From contig NZ_BRLB01000001.1 in NCBI RefSeq assembly GCF_027923465.1, positions 62,001 through 126,000 on the forward strand: a stretch of DNA of 64,000 nt, read 5' to 3'. Origin of the DNA: Vallitalea longa (GTDB taxonomy: Bacteria > Bacillota > Clostridia > Lachnospirales > Vallitaleaceae). A model generated the notes under the pieces. The model searched no databases. It was not told the origin of the DNA and saw nothing but the letters and a program-made list of their open reading frames with translations. This document shows positions 38,010 to 47,639 of this stretch, piece by piece (position 1 is the stretch's first letter; every line of letters begins with the position of its first letter). A program made the translations under genes and the position numbers.

Positions 38010-39371
38010 TTAATTTTCTGATGCCTCAAAAAGTGTAGCTCTATAGTTATCAATATTAGTGATGAATTCATCAACAGTTGTAGTTCCTTCTGCGAAACCT
38101 TGTAGATATTTATACATATCTGGGTCCCAATACAGTATGTCCCTCATCATCATTACTGGTACATCTGCTCCACCTGATAATTCAATGATTTCGTTTGTTG
38201 CATCAGTAGGTTTAACTGAATTGACACCCATAAATGAAGCACTGACAAGGTCACTTCTAGCACCATAGTATTCTTCAAGATTATCTTCTCTTGATAAGAA
38301 TTCAAGTAATTCTTTACATAAATCAATGTTTTTACTATTTTTGTTAATATATTTTGATATTCCTCCACCATTAGAAATACCTTTTGTATTTCCTGCTATA
38401 GGAAGTGGAAACATTCCCCATTCATCTGTACTTTCTTTTTGTTTCAGTTCAGATACGTAAGCGCTATATGTAAACATCATAACCGTATCACGATTAACCA
38501 TTGAAGGATAGCTCCCGAACCAATCCTCAGATTGTCCATCATTAGTATAATATTTTGGTTTTCCATCTTCTTTTGCATTTAACAATTCATATAGCTGTGA
38601 TAATCCTAATTTTAATTTTTCACTTGAAGCGAATTTATTGTCAGCTGTTTGATTTAATTTGCCAATAAAATCTGGATCTTCTTCAAACATAACAGGTGTC
38701 ATAGCGTATATCCAACTTTGAGTATGCCATACCCCATTAATACTCTCATATAAAGGTATTTTTCCAAGTCCTTTTATCGTATCTAGCAATTCCATGAACT
38801 GGTCCCATGTTTTTGGTACTTCCAATTTATTTTCATCAAAATAAGATTTATTATATAATACTCCCTCAAAATCAATGCCCCATGTACTAAAACCATATAA
38901 TGTATTTTTGTATGTATTAGCTGCAACAGCCCATGGCTCTAATCTTGAAACCCATTCTTCATCTGATAGATCAAGAGCTACCTCAGGGATACCTGCTGAT
39001 ACCATTGGTGAACCAGCTGAAAACATAAACATATCAACAGCATTACTTCCACCTGATAAAGATGTTCCAAGTAAAGTTTCATATCCATTATCTGGTGTCA
39101 GAAGCACTTTCACTTCGATACCTGTTTCATCCTGAAATTTCTTGAATAACGTACGATCAATATCTTTTATCCAATTTTGTGACGCCATCATTGTGATGGA
39201 ACCACCTTTTTTCTTATCTGCTGTAGCTTTTGAATTATTGTCCTCAGATGCTTGTTCTTTAGAAGAATTGGTTTCTTTTGGTTCTGATGATTTAGTTGAA
39301 CAACCTACAATCATTAGAATAATCATAGAAATAGATAAAAACATACTTAATACTTTTGAAAAGTTTTTCAT
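38010..39371 (-). CDS. Carbohydrate ABC transporter binding lipoprotein
   Basis: Family 1 solute-binding protein, about 453 residues. The lipoprotein signal ends MIILMIVGC with the anchor Cys near 24; a Ser/Lys/Glu-rich linker follows. Typical features include SITMMASQNWIKD at the mature N-terminus and LYGFSTWGIDFEGVLYNKSY for the ligand lobe. The ATG at 39371, seven bases after GGAGG, is preferred over a TTG at 39374. Likely partner of the permeases at 29898-31622, although the giant enzyme gene lies between. First gene of this polysaccharide locus. Confidence 0.9.
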   Translation of the reverse strand: MKNFSKVLSMFLSISMIILMIVGCSTKSSEPKETNSSKEQASEDNNSKATADKKKGGSITMMASQNWIKDIDRTLFKKFQDETGIEVKVLLTPDNGYETLLGTSLSGGSNAVDMFMFSAGSPMVSAGIPEVALDLSDEEWVSRLEPWAVAANTYKNTLYGFSTWGIDFEGVLYNKSYFDENKLEVPKTWDQFMELLDTIKGLGKIPLYESINGVWHTQSWIYAMTPVMFEEDPDFIGKLNQTADNKFASSEKLKLGLSQLYELLNAKEDGKPKYYTNDGQSEDWFGSYPSMVNRDTVMMFTYSAYVSELKQKESTDEWGMFPLPIAGNTKGISNGGGISKYINKNSKNIDLCKELLEFLSREDNLEEYYGARSDLVSASFMGVNSVKPTDATNEIIELSGGADVPVMMMRDILYWDPDMYKYLQGFAEGTTTVDEFITNIDNYRATLFEASEN

Positions 39372-39609
39372 CAAACTTCCTCCTCCATATTTTATATACT
39401 ACTTTAATAAGATAAAATCATTCTTATCACAATAATAATTTTATAAAAATAATATAGTAATTACTATGGATAGTTTTTACCTTTAAGGTTAAATAATTTT
39501 ACATATTGAAAAAATGAACTCTTGATAAAACCTAAATATCGTGCTATTATATTTTTTAAAATGGGTATGGTCATTGTACCACTCTATTTATACTGAAAGA
39601 AGGCAAAAT

Positions 39610-39960
39610 ATGAAACTACTAAGGCAATTCGGCATTATAATAGGTATTTTTCTAATTGGAGAACTACTGAACAAAATATGCCATGTCCCGATCCCGGGTA
39701 ATATTCTTGGAATGGTAATACTTTTTGTTTTATTGAGTTTGAATGTTATCAAAGTGGAAGCGATAAAGGAAATAAGTGATTTCCTACTTAATCATTTAGC
39801 ATTTTTCTTCATACCACCTGGTGTGGCATTAATCTCATCTCTTGATACATTGAGCTCTATATGGCTAAGTTTTTTATTTATAACAATTCTTACCACTGCT
39901 ATCGTTATGAGTGTAACTGGTCTAACTGTGCAAAAAGTCATGAAAAGAGGTAAGAAATAA
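39610..39960 (+). CDS. lrgA: LrgA/CidA family holin-like protein
   Basis: 116 residues with four hydrophobic helices and the family motif VPIPGNILGMVILFVLL (about 28-44). Known relatives modulate murein hydrolase activity and cell death or carry small carboxylates such as pyruvate. AAGAAGG lies six bases before the ATG at 39610; an in-frame ATG at 39541 without ribosome site is rejected. The next gene begins immediately after the stop. No LytSR two-component pair is adjacent. Confidence 0.88.
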   Translation: MKLLRQFGIIIGIFLIGELLNKICHVPIPGNILGMVILFVLLSLNVIKVEAIKEISDFLLNHLAFFFIPPGVALISSLDTLSSIWLSFLFITILTTAIVMSVTGLTVQKVMKRGKK

Positions 39961-40662
39961 ATGGAAGAAATAATAAATAATCCAACCTTTGGAATATTGA
40001 TATCAATAGTTATGTTTGAAATCGGACTCTACATAAATAAGAAGACAAAATTAGCGATCATGCATCCTTTACTGATAAGTATAGGGTTGATAATAGGAGT
40101 GTTACTAATATTTGATATTCCCCTAGATTCTTATGAAAAAGGCGGAGACATGATATCTTATTTATTAGGTCCTGCGACCGTAATATTAGCTGTTCCTTTA
40201 TATAAACAATTTCATTTGTTTAAACAAAATAAAAAACCTATCCTTATAGGTATCATAGTGGGAGTACTTACAACAATAACAAGTGTCTTTGCACTTTGTA
40301 AGGTTTTTTCTTATGAACAAGAATTGTTATACACACTTATCCCGAAATCAATTACTACACCAATTGGTATAGAAGTTGCTAATAGCATAGGTGGTATTCC
40401 ATCAATAACTGTAGTTGCAATTGTACTGACTGGAATAACTGGTGCCATAATCGCTCCTATAATATTAAAGCTTTTTAGAATAAACGATAAAGTTGCAATA
40501 GGTATTGCAATAGGAACTTCATCTCATGCAGTTGGAACTTCAAAAGCTATGGAAATGGGAGAGATAGAAGGAGCTATGAGTGGTTTATCCATTGGTCTAG
40601 CTGGAATAATAACTGTATTATTCAGTTCATTATTCGTTAGAATTCTAGAATTGTTTATGTAA
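39961..40662 (+). CDS. lrgB: LrgB/CidB family membrane protein
   Basis: 233 residues, about seven helices, with the family blocks SYLLGPATVILAVPLYKQ (about 67-84), PKSITTPIGIEVANSIGG (about 129-146) and GTSSHAVGTSKAMEMGE (about 180-196). It directly abuts lrgA (stop TAA, then ATG), so the two are co-translated and probably form one complex. A bidirectional terminator follows. Confidence 0.92.
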   Translation: MEEIINNPTFGILISIVMFEIGLYINKKTKLAIMHPLLISIGLIIGVLLIFDIPLDSYEKGGDMISYLLGPATVILAVPLYKQFHLFKQNKKPILIGIIVGVLTTITSVFALCKVFSYEQELLYTLIPKSITTPIGIEVANSIGGIPSITVVAIVLTGITGAIIAPIILKLFRINDKVAIGIAIGTSSHAVGTSKAMEMGEIEGAMSGLSIGLAGIITVLFSSLFVRILELFM

Positions 40663-40669
40663 ATAAATC

Positions 40670-40700
40670 AAACCCGAGTAATTATTATTTACTCGGGTTT
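40670..40700. terminator. Bidirectional terminator between lrgB and the M23 peptidase gene
   Basis: Perfect 12-bp stem (40670-40681 with 40689-40700) around a seven-base loop. On the plus strand it is followed by TTACTTTTTT; on the minus strand the stem ends GGGTTTGATTTATTT. It sits between two convergent genes and can serve both. Confidence 0.88.
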
Positions 40701-40713
40701 TACTTTTTTATAA

Positions 40714-42078
40714 TTAATATATATATTTAGTTGGGTTTTGTGGAACTCCATTTTTACGTATTTCAAAATGCACATGTGGTCCTGTACTATTACCTGTACT
40801 ACCTGAAGCGGCAATAACATCGCCTCTGGATACTTTTTGTCCTTTTTTGACATATAATCTGCTGTTGTGTGCATAATAAGTAGTATATCCGCTACTATGG
40901 CTTATTTTAACTAGATAACCATATCCTCCACTCCATCCAGCAAATATAACTGTTCCACTCTCCGAAGCTTTTACTCTTGTTCCAGTTCTTACACCTATAT
41001 CAATTCCTGTATGGAATGAACCCCATCTTGATCCGAAAGGAGATGTAATCATACCATATACTGGCATACCGAAAACAGGAAGAGTTCTAGTTCCAACTGC
41101 TACTATTTTTTTAACTGGTTCTTTTATGATTTTTTCAGATATTATTTCTCTTTCTGATTCTAAACCATTAACATATGTAACATTTGATGTTATCTCTTTA
41201 ATACCAGGTTCACCTTCTTGAATTACTTTTGAATATGATTTATATTGAGTATCATCATCTTTATATTCAACTGGTGTTTTAATATCTTCTTGATATGTAA
41301 GTTTTTCTTGTACTTTTACTGATAACACTGGTTTTGGTATCATTAAATTTAATTCTTGCCCTATATGTATTAAGCTATCTTGTTGTAATTGTGGATTAAT
41401 CTTCAATAAGTCCGCTAAACTCATATCGTTATTTAACGCAATTTCATATAAAGTATCACCAGATTTTATTGAGTATGTAACTTTTTCATCTTTACTTGAC
41501 TTTAATTGTTCTACCGCTTCTTCTTTTTCAACAACACTACTTGTCGCTACAAAAAGGGAAGCATCATCCACAGATTCAAGGAATTCAATATTTTCTACTT
41601 TAGCTGATGTATCATCTTTCAGATAACCACTTTTGACATCCTCTAATACTGATTCTGCTGTTTCTTTGTCTTTAACAATAACTTTAGTATCTTCATTAAT
41701 TGATAATACGTTAGCTTTAACAAAAAAATCATCTTTATTATATAGTAGAACATTAAATAATTTATCTTCTAATTCCTGTTCAGTCATAAGAACTTGATCA
41801 TCTTTATAAACAGGTAAAATATTAACTATATCATCTATTAGGATTGATGTATTCAATTCATATTCCAAACGTAATTGTATATTGTTGATTACTTGTTCCA
41901 TAATTTCTTTATCTTCTATAAAACCTACTTGATTATTTTTATAAGAAACATTATATATCGTACTAGATTGATCGTTCATATTAGCTTGAATAAGTACTGT
42001 AGCAAATATTAGTGAAAAGAATATAACGATTAATGCAACCGTATTTCTACCAATAGTCTTCATATTAATATGACACAT
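40714..42078 (-). CDS. Secreted M23 endopeptidase with LysM and G5 domains
   Basis: Cell-wall hydrolase, about 454 residues. An N-terminal helix (about 10-32) is a membrane anchor or signal. A region of unknown fold precedes a LysM (YSIKSGDTLYEIALNNDMSL, about 215-260), a G5-like domain (about 270-345), and a C-terminal M23 domain with Zn ligands in SRWGSFHTGIDIG and GPHVHFEIRKNG. It should cleave peptidoglycan cross-bridges outside the cell. The start at 42078 follows GGAGGAG; a longer reading to 42111 lacks a ribosome site. A good sigma-A promoter and WalR-like repeats lie upstream. Confidence 0.92.
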   Translation of the reverse strand: MCHINMKTIGRNTVALIVIFFSLIFATVLIQANMNDQSSTIYNVSYKNNQVGFIEDKEIMEQVINNIQLRLEYELNTSILIDDIVNILPVYKDDQVLMTEQELEDKLFNVLLYNKDDFFVKANVLSINEDTKVIVKDKETAESVLEDVKSGYLKDDTSAKVENIEFLESVDDASLFVATSSVVEKEEAVEQLKSSKDEKVTYSIKSGDTLYEIALNNDMSLADLLKINPQLQQDSLIHIGQELNLMIPKPVLSVKVQEKLTYQEDIKTPVEYKDDDTQYKSYSKVIQEGEPGIKEITSNVTYVNGLESEREIISEKIIKEPVKKIVAVGTRTLPVFGMPVYGMITSPFGSRWGSFHTGIDIGVRTGTRVKASESGTVIFAGWSGGYGYLVKISHSSGYTTYYAHNSRLYVKKGQKVSRGDVIAASGSTGNSTGPHVHFEIRKNGVPQNPTKYIY

Positions 42079-42301
42079 AGTTCTCCTCCATATTAGTTTT
42101 ATTTTTATCAATTATTTATTATAAAAAATACCTATTTATTATCTTCTTAAAATGTTAATTATTCTAATGCTCAATCTGTTCTTTTCTATGTATATATGAC
42201 TTTTTCAAACACCCTCTTTTCTTATCTTCAAAAATATTAATTTTCTACGATATTTTGTCGAAATTCTACTTTATTACTTGCCTCTGTTCATTTATTACAT
42301 A

Positions 42302-42330
42302 ATTATAACATTCTTTTATCCAAACGTCAA
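42302..42330 (-). promoter_or_regulatory. Sigma-A promoter of the M23 peptidase gene
   Basis: On the minus strand TTGACG (42325-42330), a 17-base spacer and TATAAT (42302-42307). The predicted start is near 42295, giving a leader of about 215 bases before the ATG at 42078. The leader holds no obvious riboswitch. Confidence 0.75.
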
Positions 42331-42335
42331 ACTTT

Positions 42336-42365
42336 TGTAACAATTTTTTGTAACTTTTTTGTAAC
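42336..42365. promoter_or_regulatory. Three TGTAAC direct repeats, WalR-like box
   Basis: TGTAAC occurs at 42336-42341, 42349-42354 and 42360-42365. The last two are separated by exactly five bases and match the WalR (YycF) consensus TGTWAH-N5-TGTWAH on the plus strand; the first lies seven bases away. The repeats lie immediately upstream of the M23 promoter, and about 30 bases before a TATAAT at 42396-42401 on the plus strand that could serve the DUF2804 gene. Otherwise I find nothing in the gap 42079-42595. Confidence 0.5.
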
Positions 42366-42595
42366 ATCTTGATTTCATTAAATTCTTTTTTATAGTATAA
42401 TTAATATACGTAAAAGATATCACCTTTATCAATACCTTACTATTCTAATTAGATTTGCTTATAGAAACCCTTACAGAATTATAATAATAGTCTCTTCTGT
42501 TTTTTATCTTTGAAATACAAAGCGTAATTTTTCACTTTATTAATGATTGTTTTTTAGTATTAATAATAATTTTTAATATCCAGGGAGGTTATATT

Positions 42596-43615
42596 ATGCA
42601 AAATGAGATTATTCATTCAGGTGAACTGCTTAATATTAACGGAGACTTAACTCAAAAAGGGTGGGCAAAAGAATTATTACTTCATTATAATAGACCTAAT
42701 ATTAGAACTTCCAAACTAAAAATCAAAGAATGGGATTACTATTGCATATTAAATGAAAAATTTGGTGTAGCCTTCACTATTGCTGATAATGGTTATATAG
42801 GATTAATATCTATAACATTACTAGACTTCCTTATACCAACCCAGTGGACAAAAACTATACTGATACCATTTCCTCTAGGTAAATTCAATATGCCTTCTAC
42901 TTCACATAAAGGTAATGTTGTATACAATAACAAGAAATGCAGGCTAGAATTTATAAAAGAAGGGGAATACAGATATCTAAAAGTAAATATCAAGGAATTC
43001 AATAAAGTAGATACTCTAGAAGGTGAAATAACTTTACATCAACCTAATAATTTGGAATCTATGGTTATTGCAACTCCTTTCTATAAAAAACATCGATTCT
43101 ATTACAATCAAAAAATTAATTGTATGAAAGCTTACGGAAATTTGATACTAGGCAATAAAAATTATAACTTCAATACTATACCTTCATTTGGGGTTTTAGA
43201 TTGGGGGCGTGGTGTATGGACCTATTCTAATAAATGGTATTGGGGTTCTCTATCAGGTACAATAAACAACCAATCATTTGGCTTTAATATTGGATATGGC
43301 TTTGGAGATACTAGCAATGCAAGTGAAAATATGCTTTTCTACAAAGATAAAGCACATAAATTGGATAAAGTCACTTTTGTAATTCCTAATGATAGTTATG
43401 TGAAACCATGGACATTTACAAGTAACGATAATAGATTTGAAATGAATTTCGACCCTATAATAGACAGACATTCCAATTCAAATATTTTAGTAATCAAATC
43501 GAATCAGCATCAGGTTTTTGGATACTATTCAGGTAAAGTTATTCTGGATAGTGGTCAAGAATTAAAAGTAAATAATCTATTAGGTTTTGCAGAAGAAGTT
43601 ACTAATAGATGGTAG
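42596..43615 (+). CDS. DUF2804 family protein
   Basis: 339 residues, matching the usual length of DUF2804 proteins. The N-terminal pattern EIIHSGELLNINGDLTQKGW and the central SFGVLDWGRGVWTYSNKWYW (about 201-220) are family-typical. No signal peptide or membrane helix; predicted all-beta. The biochemical role is not known. A GGAGG site precedes the start. It is a single gene between divergent (M23) and convergent (GH2) neighbours, so context says little. Confidence 0.8.
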   Translation: MQNEIIHSGELLNINGDLTQKGWAKELLLHYNRPNIRTSKLKIKEWDYYCILNEKFGVAFTIADNGYIGLISITLLDFLIPTQWTKTILIPFPLGKFNMPSTSHKGNVVYNNKKCRLEFIKEGEYRYLKVNIKEFNKVDTLEGEITLHQPNNLESMVIATPFYKKHRFYYNQKINCMKAYGNLILGNKNYNFNTIPSFGVLDWGRGVWTYSNKWYWGSLSGTINNQSFGFNIGYGFGDTSNASENMLFYKDKAHKLDKVTFVIPNDSYVKPWTFTSNDNRFEMNFDPIIDRHSNSNILVIKSNQHQVFGYYSGKVILDSGQELKVNNLLGFAEEVTNRW

Positions 43616-43662
43616 TAAATAATAGTAATTATTCTAATTAAATTTACAAGTTCATTAAATTG

Positions 43663-43751
43663 ATAACTCAACTTTCACACTTTAATATTTATGTCAGCAA
43701 ATATAATTGAATCCATTGCATGACAACCATAGGTGTAAAAAGTTGAGTTAT
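43663..43751. terminator. 89-nt nested palindrome between convergent genes
   Basis: Outer 13-bp perfect arms ATAACTCAACTTT (43663-43675) and complement (43739-43751), a short ACAC/GTGT pair (43677-43680 with 43733-43736), and an inner stem TGTCAGCAA (43692-43700) with 43716-43725 carrying one bulged A. It lies between the DUF2804 and GH2 genes, which converge, and could terminate both. Its outer arm recurs at 46967-46987 and 60193-60212. Confidence 0.5.
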
Positions 43752-43769
43752 AATAATTATATATGAAGT

Positions 43770-45983
43770 TTACTGAACTGTAATTTTAATAGTATTAGCT
43801 TCAAAACGAGAACATTTTGCTTTTACGACAATATTGCCTTTTTTTCCAGTAGTTCTTATCCATACTCCGATGCATCCACCTATAAGACCTACTTTATCAG
43901 GTCCTATGACTTCTCCTTCACCTTCAACATCAAATTCTATTAATTCATTAATAAAAGGAAGTAAATTACCCTTTTGATCAACACATTTATACACAATTCT
44001 TGTAGTATCCCAGTCACCGCTATTCAATATAGTATCATCTGCTTCTCCTATAAGTTGAGTAGCTATAGGATTCTTACATAAATTATTTTCTATTACTTTT
44101 TGATCATTTATAAAACCAACGAATCTAACATCATCCCAAGCACTACCCCATTTGCTGAAATTAGTTTTTATAATTACTGGTGGATGAGGAAGCCCTCTGT
44201 AAGTATCTCTATCAGGATAGAAACTCTCAGTCATTTTATCTCCCATATACATATCTACTCTATCACAATTCGTATATATAGTTAAAGAACAGATACTTGA
44301 ACCATCTCTTTCTCCATTAGTCCATATAGTTGCAGGCTCAAGTACAGGTTCTTTTTCTGGATCTTTTTGAGAACGATATACACCAGCTGCCATTTTAGGT
44401 ATTCTAAACATATCCATAACACCATGATAACATATTCTATCACCAGAACCGAAATTATGGTGTGTATTATAATCAAAAGCACACCAACATATAAGTCCTG
44501 ATATTGTACTATCCAGATATGTTTCATTATGTGCACATAAATGTCTATTAGCATGTTCTATAAGTCTTTCTTCTTTATCAAATCTCTTAGTAGGATACAT
44601 ATGACCTATTTTTTCAGTCACGAGATATGGAACTAAATGATCTAGACCTGTTATACTTTGCTGACGTCTTTGAGAAATATCAAAATCATTCATGGTATAG
44701 ACATCTTCAAGTAATTCGCTATCGTTAATACATCTTATTCCTCCCGTTTGTCTAACATTATCTAGTCTGTGAGCGATTTCATTAGTTTTTACATAAAAAT
44801 CATGATTATCTGGTGACTCATTTATCCTTACTCCCCATAAGATGATTGATGGATGATTGTAATCACGAGTTATCATTTCTTCAACATTATTACACGCTAT
44901 TTCCTGCCAAGCTTTATCTCCTATATGTTGCCATCCAGGAGTCTCTTCTAATACCAATAATCCTATTTCATCACAACGATTGAGAAAATGTCTTGATTGT
45001 GGATAATGTGAGGTTCTAACAATATTAAGTCCCAAATCTTTTAATATATCAGCATCTTTCTCCTGAGCTCTTTTCGGCATTGCATAACCGACATAAGGGA
45101 AAGATTGATGACGGTTGAGCCCAACCAAATTGATATGTTTACCATTAAGATAAAATCCCGTTTCAGTAAATCCAGCAGACCTAAAACCAATAGTATTCAC
45201 ATACCTATCAATTGTTATATTTTCAGATATCAGTATAATTTCAACTTCATAAAGATTAGGATCATCTATATCCCACAAATTGATATCACTTAATTCAGAT
45301 AGATCTATTAGAACTTTTTCTTTTCCTTCTTTAATTGTTTTTTCTTGTATCTTTGATTTACACAGATTTCCATTAGAATCTATTAGATTCAACTGGATAG
45401 TTAAATTCTGCTCCTGTTTCATATTACTACTAATATATACATCAGCTTCTAACTTCTTTTCATCACATAAAATATCTTTTGTTCTAACAAAAGCATGCTT
45501 GATATATACATTTTCAACAATCCTTAGTGAAACTTCACGATATATACCCCCATAACAGAGATAATCAATATATTTTCCAAAGGGAGGTATATCTTCTCTT
45601 TCTGTCGAATCAACCATAACAGTCAAAACATTTTCTTCATTAAATACTATGTAATCTGTAACATCAATAGAAAATGGTGTATAACCTCCTTTATGTTCAC
45701 CTACATATCTTCCATTAATATAACACTTGGCATAAGTCATTACACCTTCAAAATCAACAAATATCATTTTTCCCTTATATTTATCTTCAACACAGAAATG
45801 TTTTCTATAACATGAAACAAATTGATAATCGTGTTCATCAAAGTAATTATAAGGTATTGTTTTATTTGCGTGGGGTAACATTACATTGTTGAATTTTGAA
45901 TCGTCATATGTTTTATTAATATATTCCTCTTGAAAATTTTCAGTATACAACCAATCGCTATTAAATCTAATAATTTCCCTCAT
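43770..45983 (-). CDS. Glycoside hydrolase family 2 (beta-galactosidase/glucuronidase-like)
   Basis: 737 residues: N-terminal jelly-roll sugar-binding domain (about 1-165), Ig-like sandwich (about 166-270), TIM barrel (about 271-560; NRHQSFPYVGYAMPKRAQEK, VRTSHYPQS) and C-terminal sandwiches. The acid/base Glu is in LWGVRINES (about 388) and the nucleophile is probably the Glu of LVTEKIGHMYPT (about 457). No signal peptide, so it should act on imported oligosaccharides. GGAGGAG precedes the start. Its specificity (galactoside, glucuronide, mannoside) cannot be read from the sequence alone. The divergent AraC gene is the likely regulator. Confidence 0.9.
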   Translation of the reverse strand: MREIIRFNSDWLYTENFQEEYINKTYDDSKFNNVMLPHANKTIPYNYFDEHDYQFVSCYRKHFCVEDKYKGKMIFVDFEGVMTYAKCYINGRYVGEHKGGYTPFSIDVTDYIVFNEENVLTVMVDSTEREDIPPFGKYIDYLCYGGIYREVSLRIVENVYIKHAFVRTKDILCDEKKLEADVYISSNMKQEQNLTIQLNLIDSNGNLCKSKIQEKTIKEGKEKVLIDLSELSDINLWDIDDPNLYEVEIILISENITIDRYVNTIGFRSAGFTETGFYLNGKHINLVGLNRHQSFPYVGYAMPKRAQEKDADILKDLGLNIVRTSHYPQSRHFLNRCDEIGLLVLEETPGWQHIGDKAWQEIACNNVEEMITRDYNHPSIILWGVRINESPDNHDFYVKTNEIAHRLDNVRQTGGIRCINDSELLEDVYTMNDFDISQRRQQSITGLDHLVPYLVTEKIGHMYPTKRFDKEERLIEHANRHLCAHNETYLDSTISGLICWCAFDYNTHHNFGSGDRICYHGVMDMFRIPKMAAGVYRSQKDPEKEPVLEPATIWTNGERDGSSICSLTIYTNCDRVDMYMGDKMTESFYPDRDTYRGLPHPPVIIKTNFSKWGSAWDDVRFVGFINDQKVIENNLCKNPIATQLIGEADDTILNSGDWDTTRIVYKCVDQKGNLLPFINELIEFDVEGEGEVIGPDKVGLIGGCIGVWIRTTGKKGNIVVKAKCSRFEANTIKITVQ

Positions 45984-46117
45984 TTTTCTCCTCCTAAAAA
46001 GTAATCCATATTCATGTATATAATTATATTAATAATATATCAAATATAATTATCCTTGTATATCTAATAATTTTATGATATATATAATTATATGAAACTA
46101 ATAATTGAGGTGTAGTC

Positions 46118-46930
46118 ATGCAAAAAACTTTTTTCCCTGTTATCTTAGAAAAGCAAAAAAAATTACCTATCTATCTTACATCAGCAGGATGTGATTTTTA
46201 TCAGGAAAGTGTTGATCGTACTTATGGTTTTCCATCTTATCATTGGATACAGTGTTCTATGGGTAAAGGTAAAATCAAAATAAATAATGAACGTATTATT
46301 TTAGAAAAAAACATGGGAATGATAATACATAAAGATGTACCTCATTATTATGAACCTTTATGTGAGAAATGGTTAACTGATTGGGTAACATTTGATGGCT
46401 TTGCAGTAAAACAATTACTTAACACACTTGGTTTCTATAAATCCAATTACTACTATATTAATGATATATCTGGAATAAGAGAAAAAATTGTCAACTGCAT
46501 TGATATAGGTAATCATTATAACAACTACATAGAACTATCTATAATGAATTATGATTTTGTAATGACGTTACCTAAATACATCAATAGGAGTTCCTCACCT
46601 GACTATACAACGAAAATAGACATAGTTATAAATTATATTAATGATAATTTCTATAGCGCTCTTACTATAGATTCATTAGCTAATCTTATCAAAGTGACTC
46701 CTCAATATTTATGCAATATATTTTCTAAAGCTACTAATAAAAGACCTTTTGAATATGTTAATGAGGTTCGTATACAAAAAAGTAAAGAATTAATGTTGAA
46801 TACTAATTTTACTATACATGAAATAAGTAAAAAAGTTGGATTTGAAGATGCTAGTTATTATGGAAAATGGTTTAAGCGAATTGAAAAAATGACACCTGGT
46901 TCATTTAGAAAACATTATAAAGGATATTGA
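46118..46930 (+). CDS. AraC-family regulator with cupin N-domain
   Basis: 270 residues: N-terminal cupin-like arm/ligand domain (about 10-150; YHWIQCSMGKGKIKINNERI) and two-HTH AraC domain (about 165-270; IDSLANLIKVTPQYLCNIFS, IHEISKKVGFEDASYYGKWF). Divergent from the GH2 gene with 134 bases between, so it most likely activates that gene in response to a sugar. GAGGTG lies upstream of the ATG. A strong inverted repeat follows the stop. Confidence 0.88.
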   Translation: MQKTFFPVILEKQKKLPIYLTSAGCDFYQESVDRTYGFPSYHWIQCSMGKGKIKINNERIILEKNMGMIIHKDVPHYYEPLCEKWLTDWVTFDGFAVKQLLNTLGFYKSNYYYINDISGIREKIVNCIDIGNHYNNYIELSIMNYDFVMTLPKYINRSSSPDYTTKIDIVINYINDNFYSALTIDSLANLIKVTPQYLCNIFSKATNKRPFEYVNEVRIQKSKELMLNTNFTIHEISKKVGFEDASYYGKWFKRIEKMTPGSFRKHYKGY

Positions 46931-46936
46931 TAAAAC

Positions 46937-46982
46937 CTTAACTTTACCACCTAACATTTATTAAAAAGGTGGTAAAATTAAG
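46937..46982. terminator. Bidirectional terminator between AraC and thiE genes
   Basis: Arms 46937-46952 and 46967-46982 pair over 16 bases with one mismatch (core TTTACCACCT/AGGTGGTAAA), 14-nt loop. It lies between convergent genes. The right arm resembles that of the palindrome at 43663-43751 and the single arm at 60193-60212, so this may be a member of a repeat family used as a terminator. Confidence 0.65.
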
Positions 46983-47045
46983 TTATCGACTACTCTAAGT
47001 ATTTGTATTTGAAATCGTTCTTTTATAATAATATATAATCTAATT

Positions 47046-47630
47046 TCAACGCCCAAAAGTATTAATACATTGAATAGGACTAGAACAATTCATTATTTCG
47101 GACATTATGCACATCCCTTTTGCACCGGTTTTTAATATCTCACTTTTTTTATCGCTAGTGATTCCTCCAATTGCAAAAACCGGAATCTTTATTTTACTGC
47201 AAATTCCTTCCAAGAAGCTCAATCCTCTAGGAGGAACTCCCTGTTTACATGATGTAGAATATATATGTCCAGCTATTATATAATCAGCACCTAACTTCTG
47301 TGCTTCCATAGCTTCCTCCATGGAATGCACAGAAGCTCCCACATTATCAAATATATCCAACTGAATTTTGTATTTCCTAAGTTCCATCATAGATAAATGT
47401 ATATTAGGAATACATAATTTCAATGCTACTTCGATATTATGATTAATTATTAGCATTACTTTACTATTACTACATATATGCTTTACTTTAATAGCTAAAG
47501 CTTCATATTCACAAAGAGCTAAATCTTTTTCTCTTAACATAACAGCATAAGGCTTTCCTTCTGCAATCATATTAATCCTATCCAAAAAATTGTCTTGGCA
47601 CAGTTTTCTATTGGTTACACATATAAGCAT
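47046..47630 (-). CDS. thiE: Thiamine phosphate synthase-like protein (ThiE/TenI)
   Basis: 194-residue TIM barrel, slightly shorter than typical ThiE. Visible are the N-terminal LICVTNRKL strand, VMLREKDL (pyrophosphate-side Arg/Lys), VGASVHSMEEAMEAQKLGAD, and the YIIAGHIYSTSCKQG loop, with VFAIGGI for phosphate binding. ThiE joins the thiazole and pyrimidine units to thiamine phosphate; TenI paralogues aromatise the thiazole. As the last gene of a thiazole operon without thiC/thiD, either role is possible. AGGAG precedes the start. Confidence 0.8.
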   Translation of the reverse strand: MLICVTNRKLCQDNFLDRINMIAEGKPYAVMLREKDLALCEYEALAIKVKHICSNSKVMLIINHNIEVALKLCIPNIHLSMMELRKYKIQLDIFDNVGASVHSMEEAMEAQKLGADYIIAGHIYSTSCKQGVPPRGLSFLEGICSKIKIPVFAIGGITSDKKSEILKTGAKGMCIMSEIMNCSSPIQCINTFGR

Positions 47631-47639
47631 AATCTTCTC

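Noticed and set aside
38153-38371. 72-codon frame inside the binding lipoprotein gene
   Set aside because: Shifted frame of a clearly coding lipoprotein gene, without ribosome site or recognisable features.
39421-39440. Fur-like GATAAAATCATTCTTATC near the second binding lipoprotein
   Set aside because: Half-sites do not fit the 7-1-7 or 19-bp spacing; unlike the three accepted boxes it is 18 bases with a mismatched centre.
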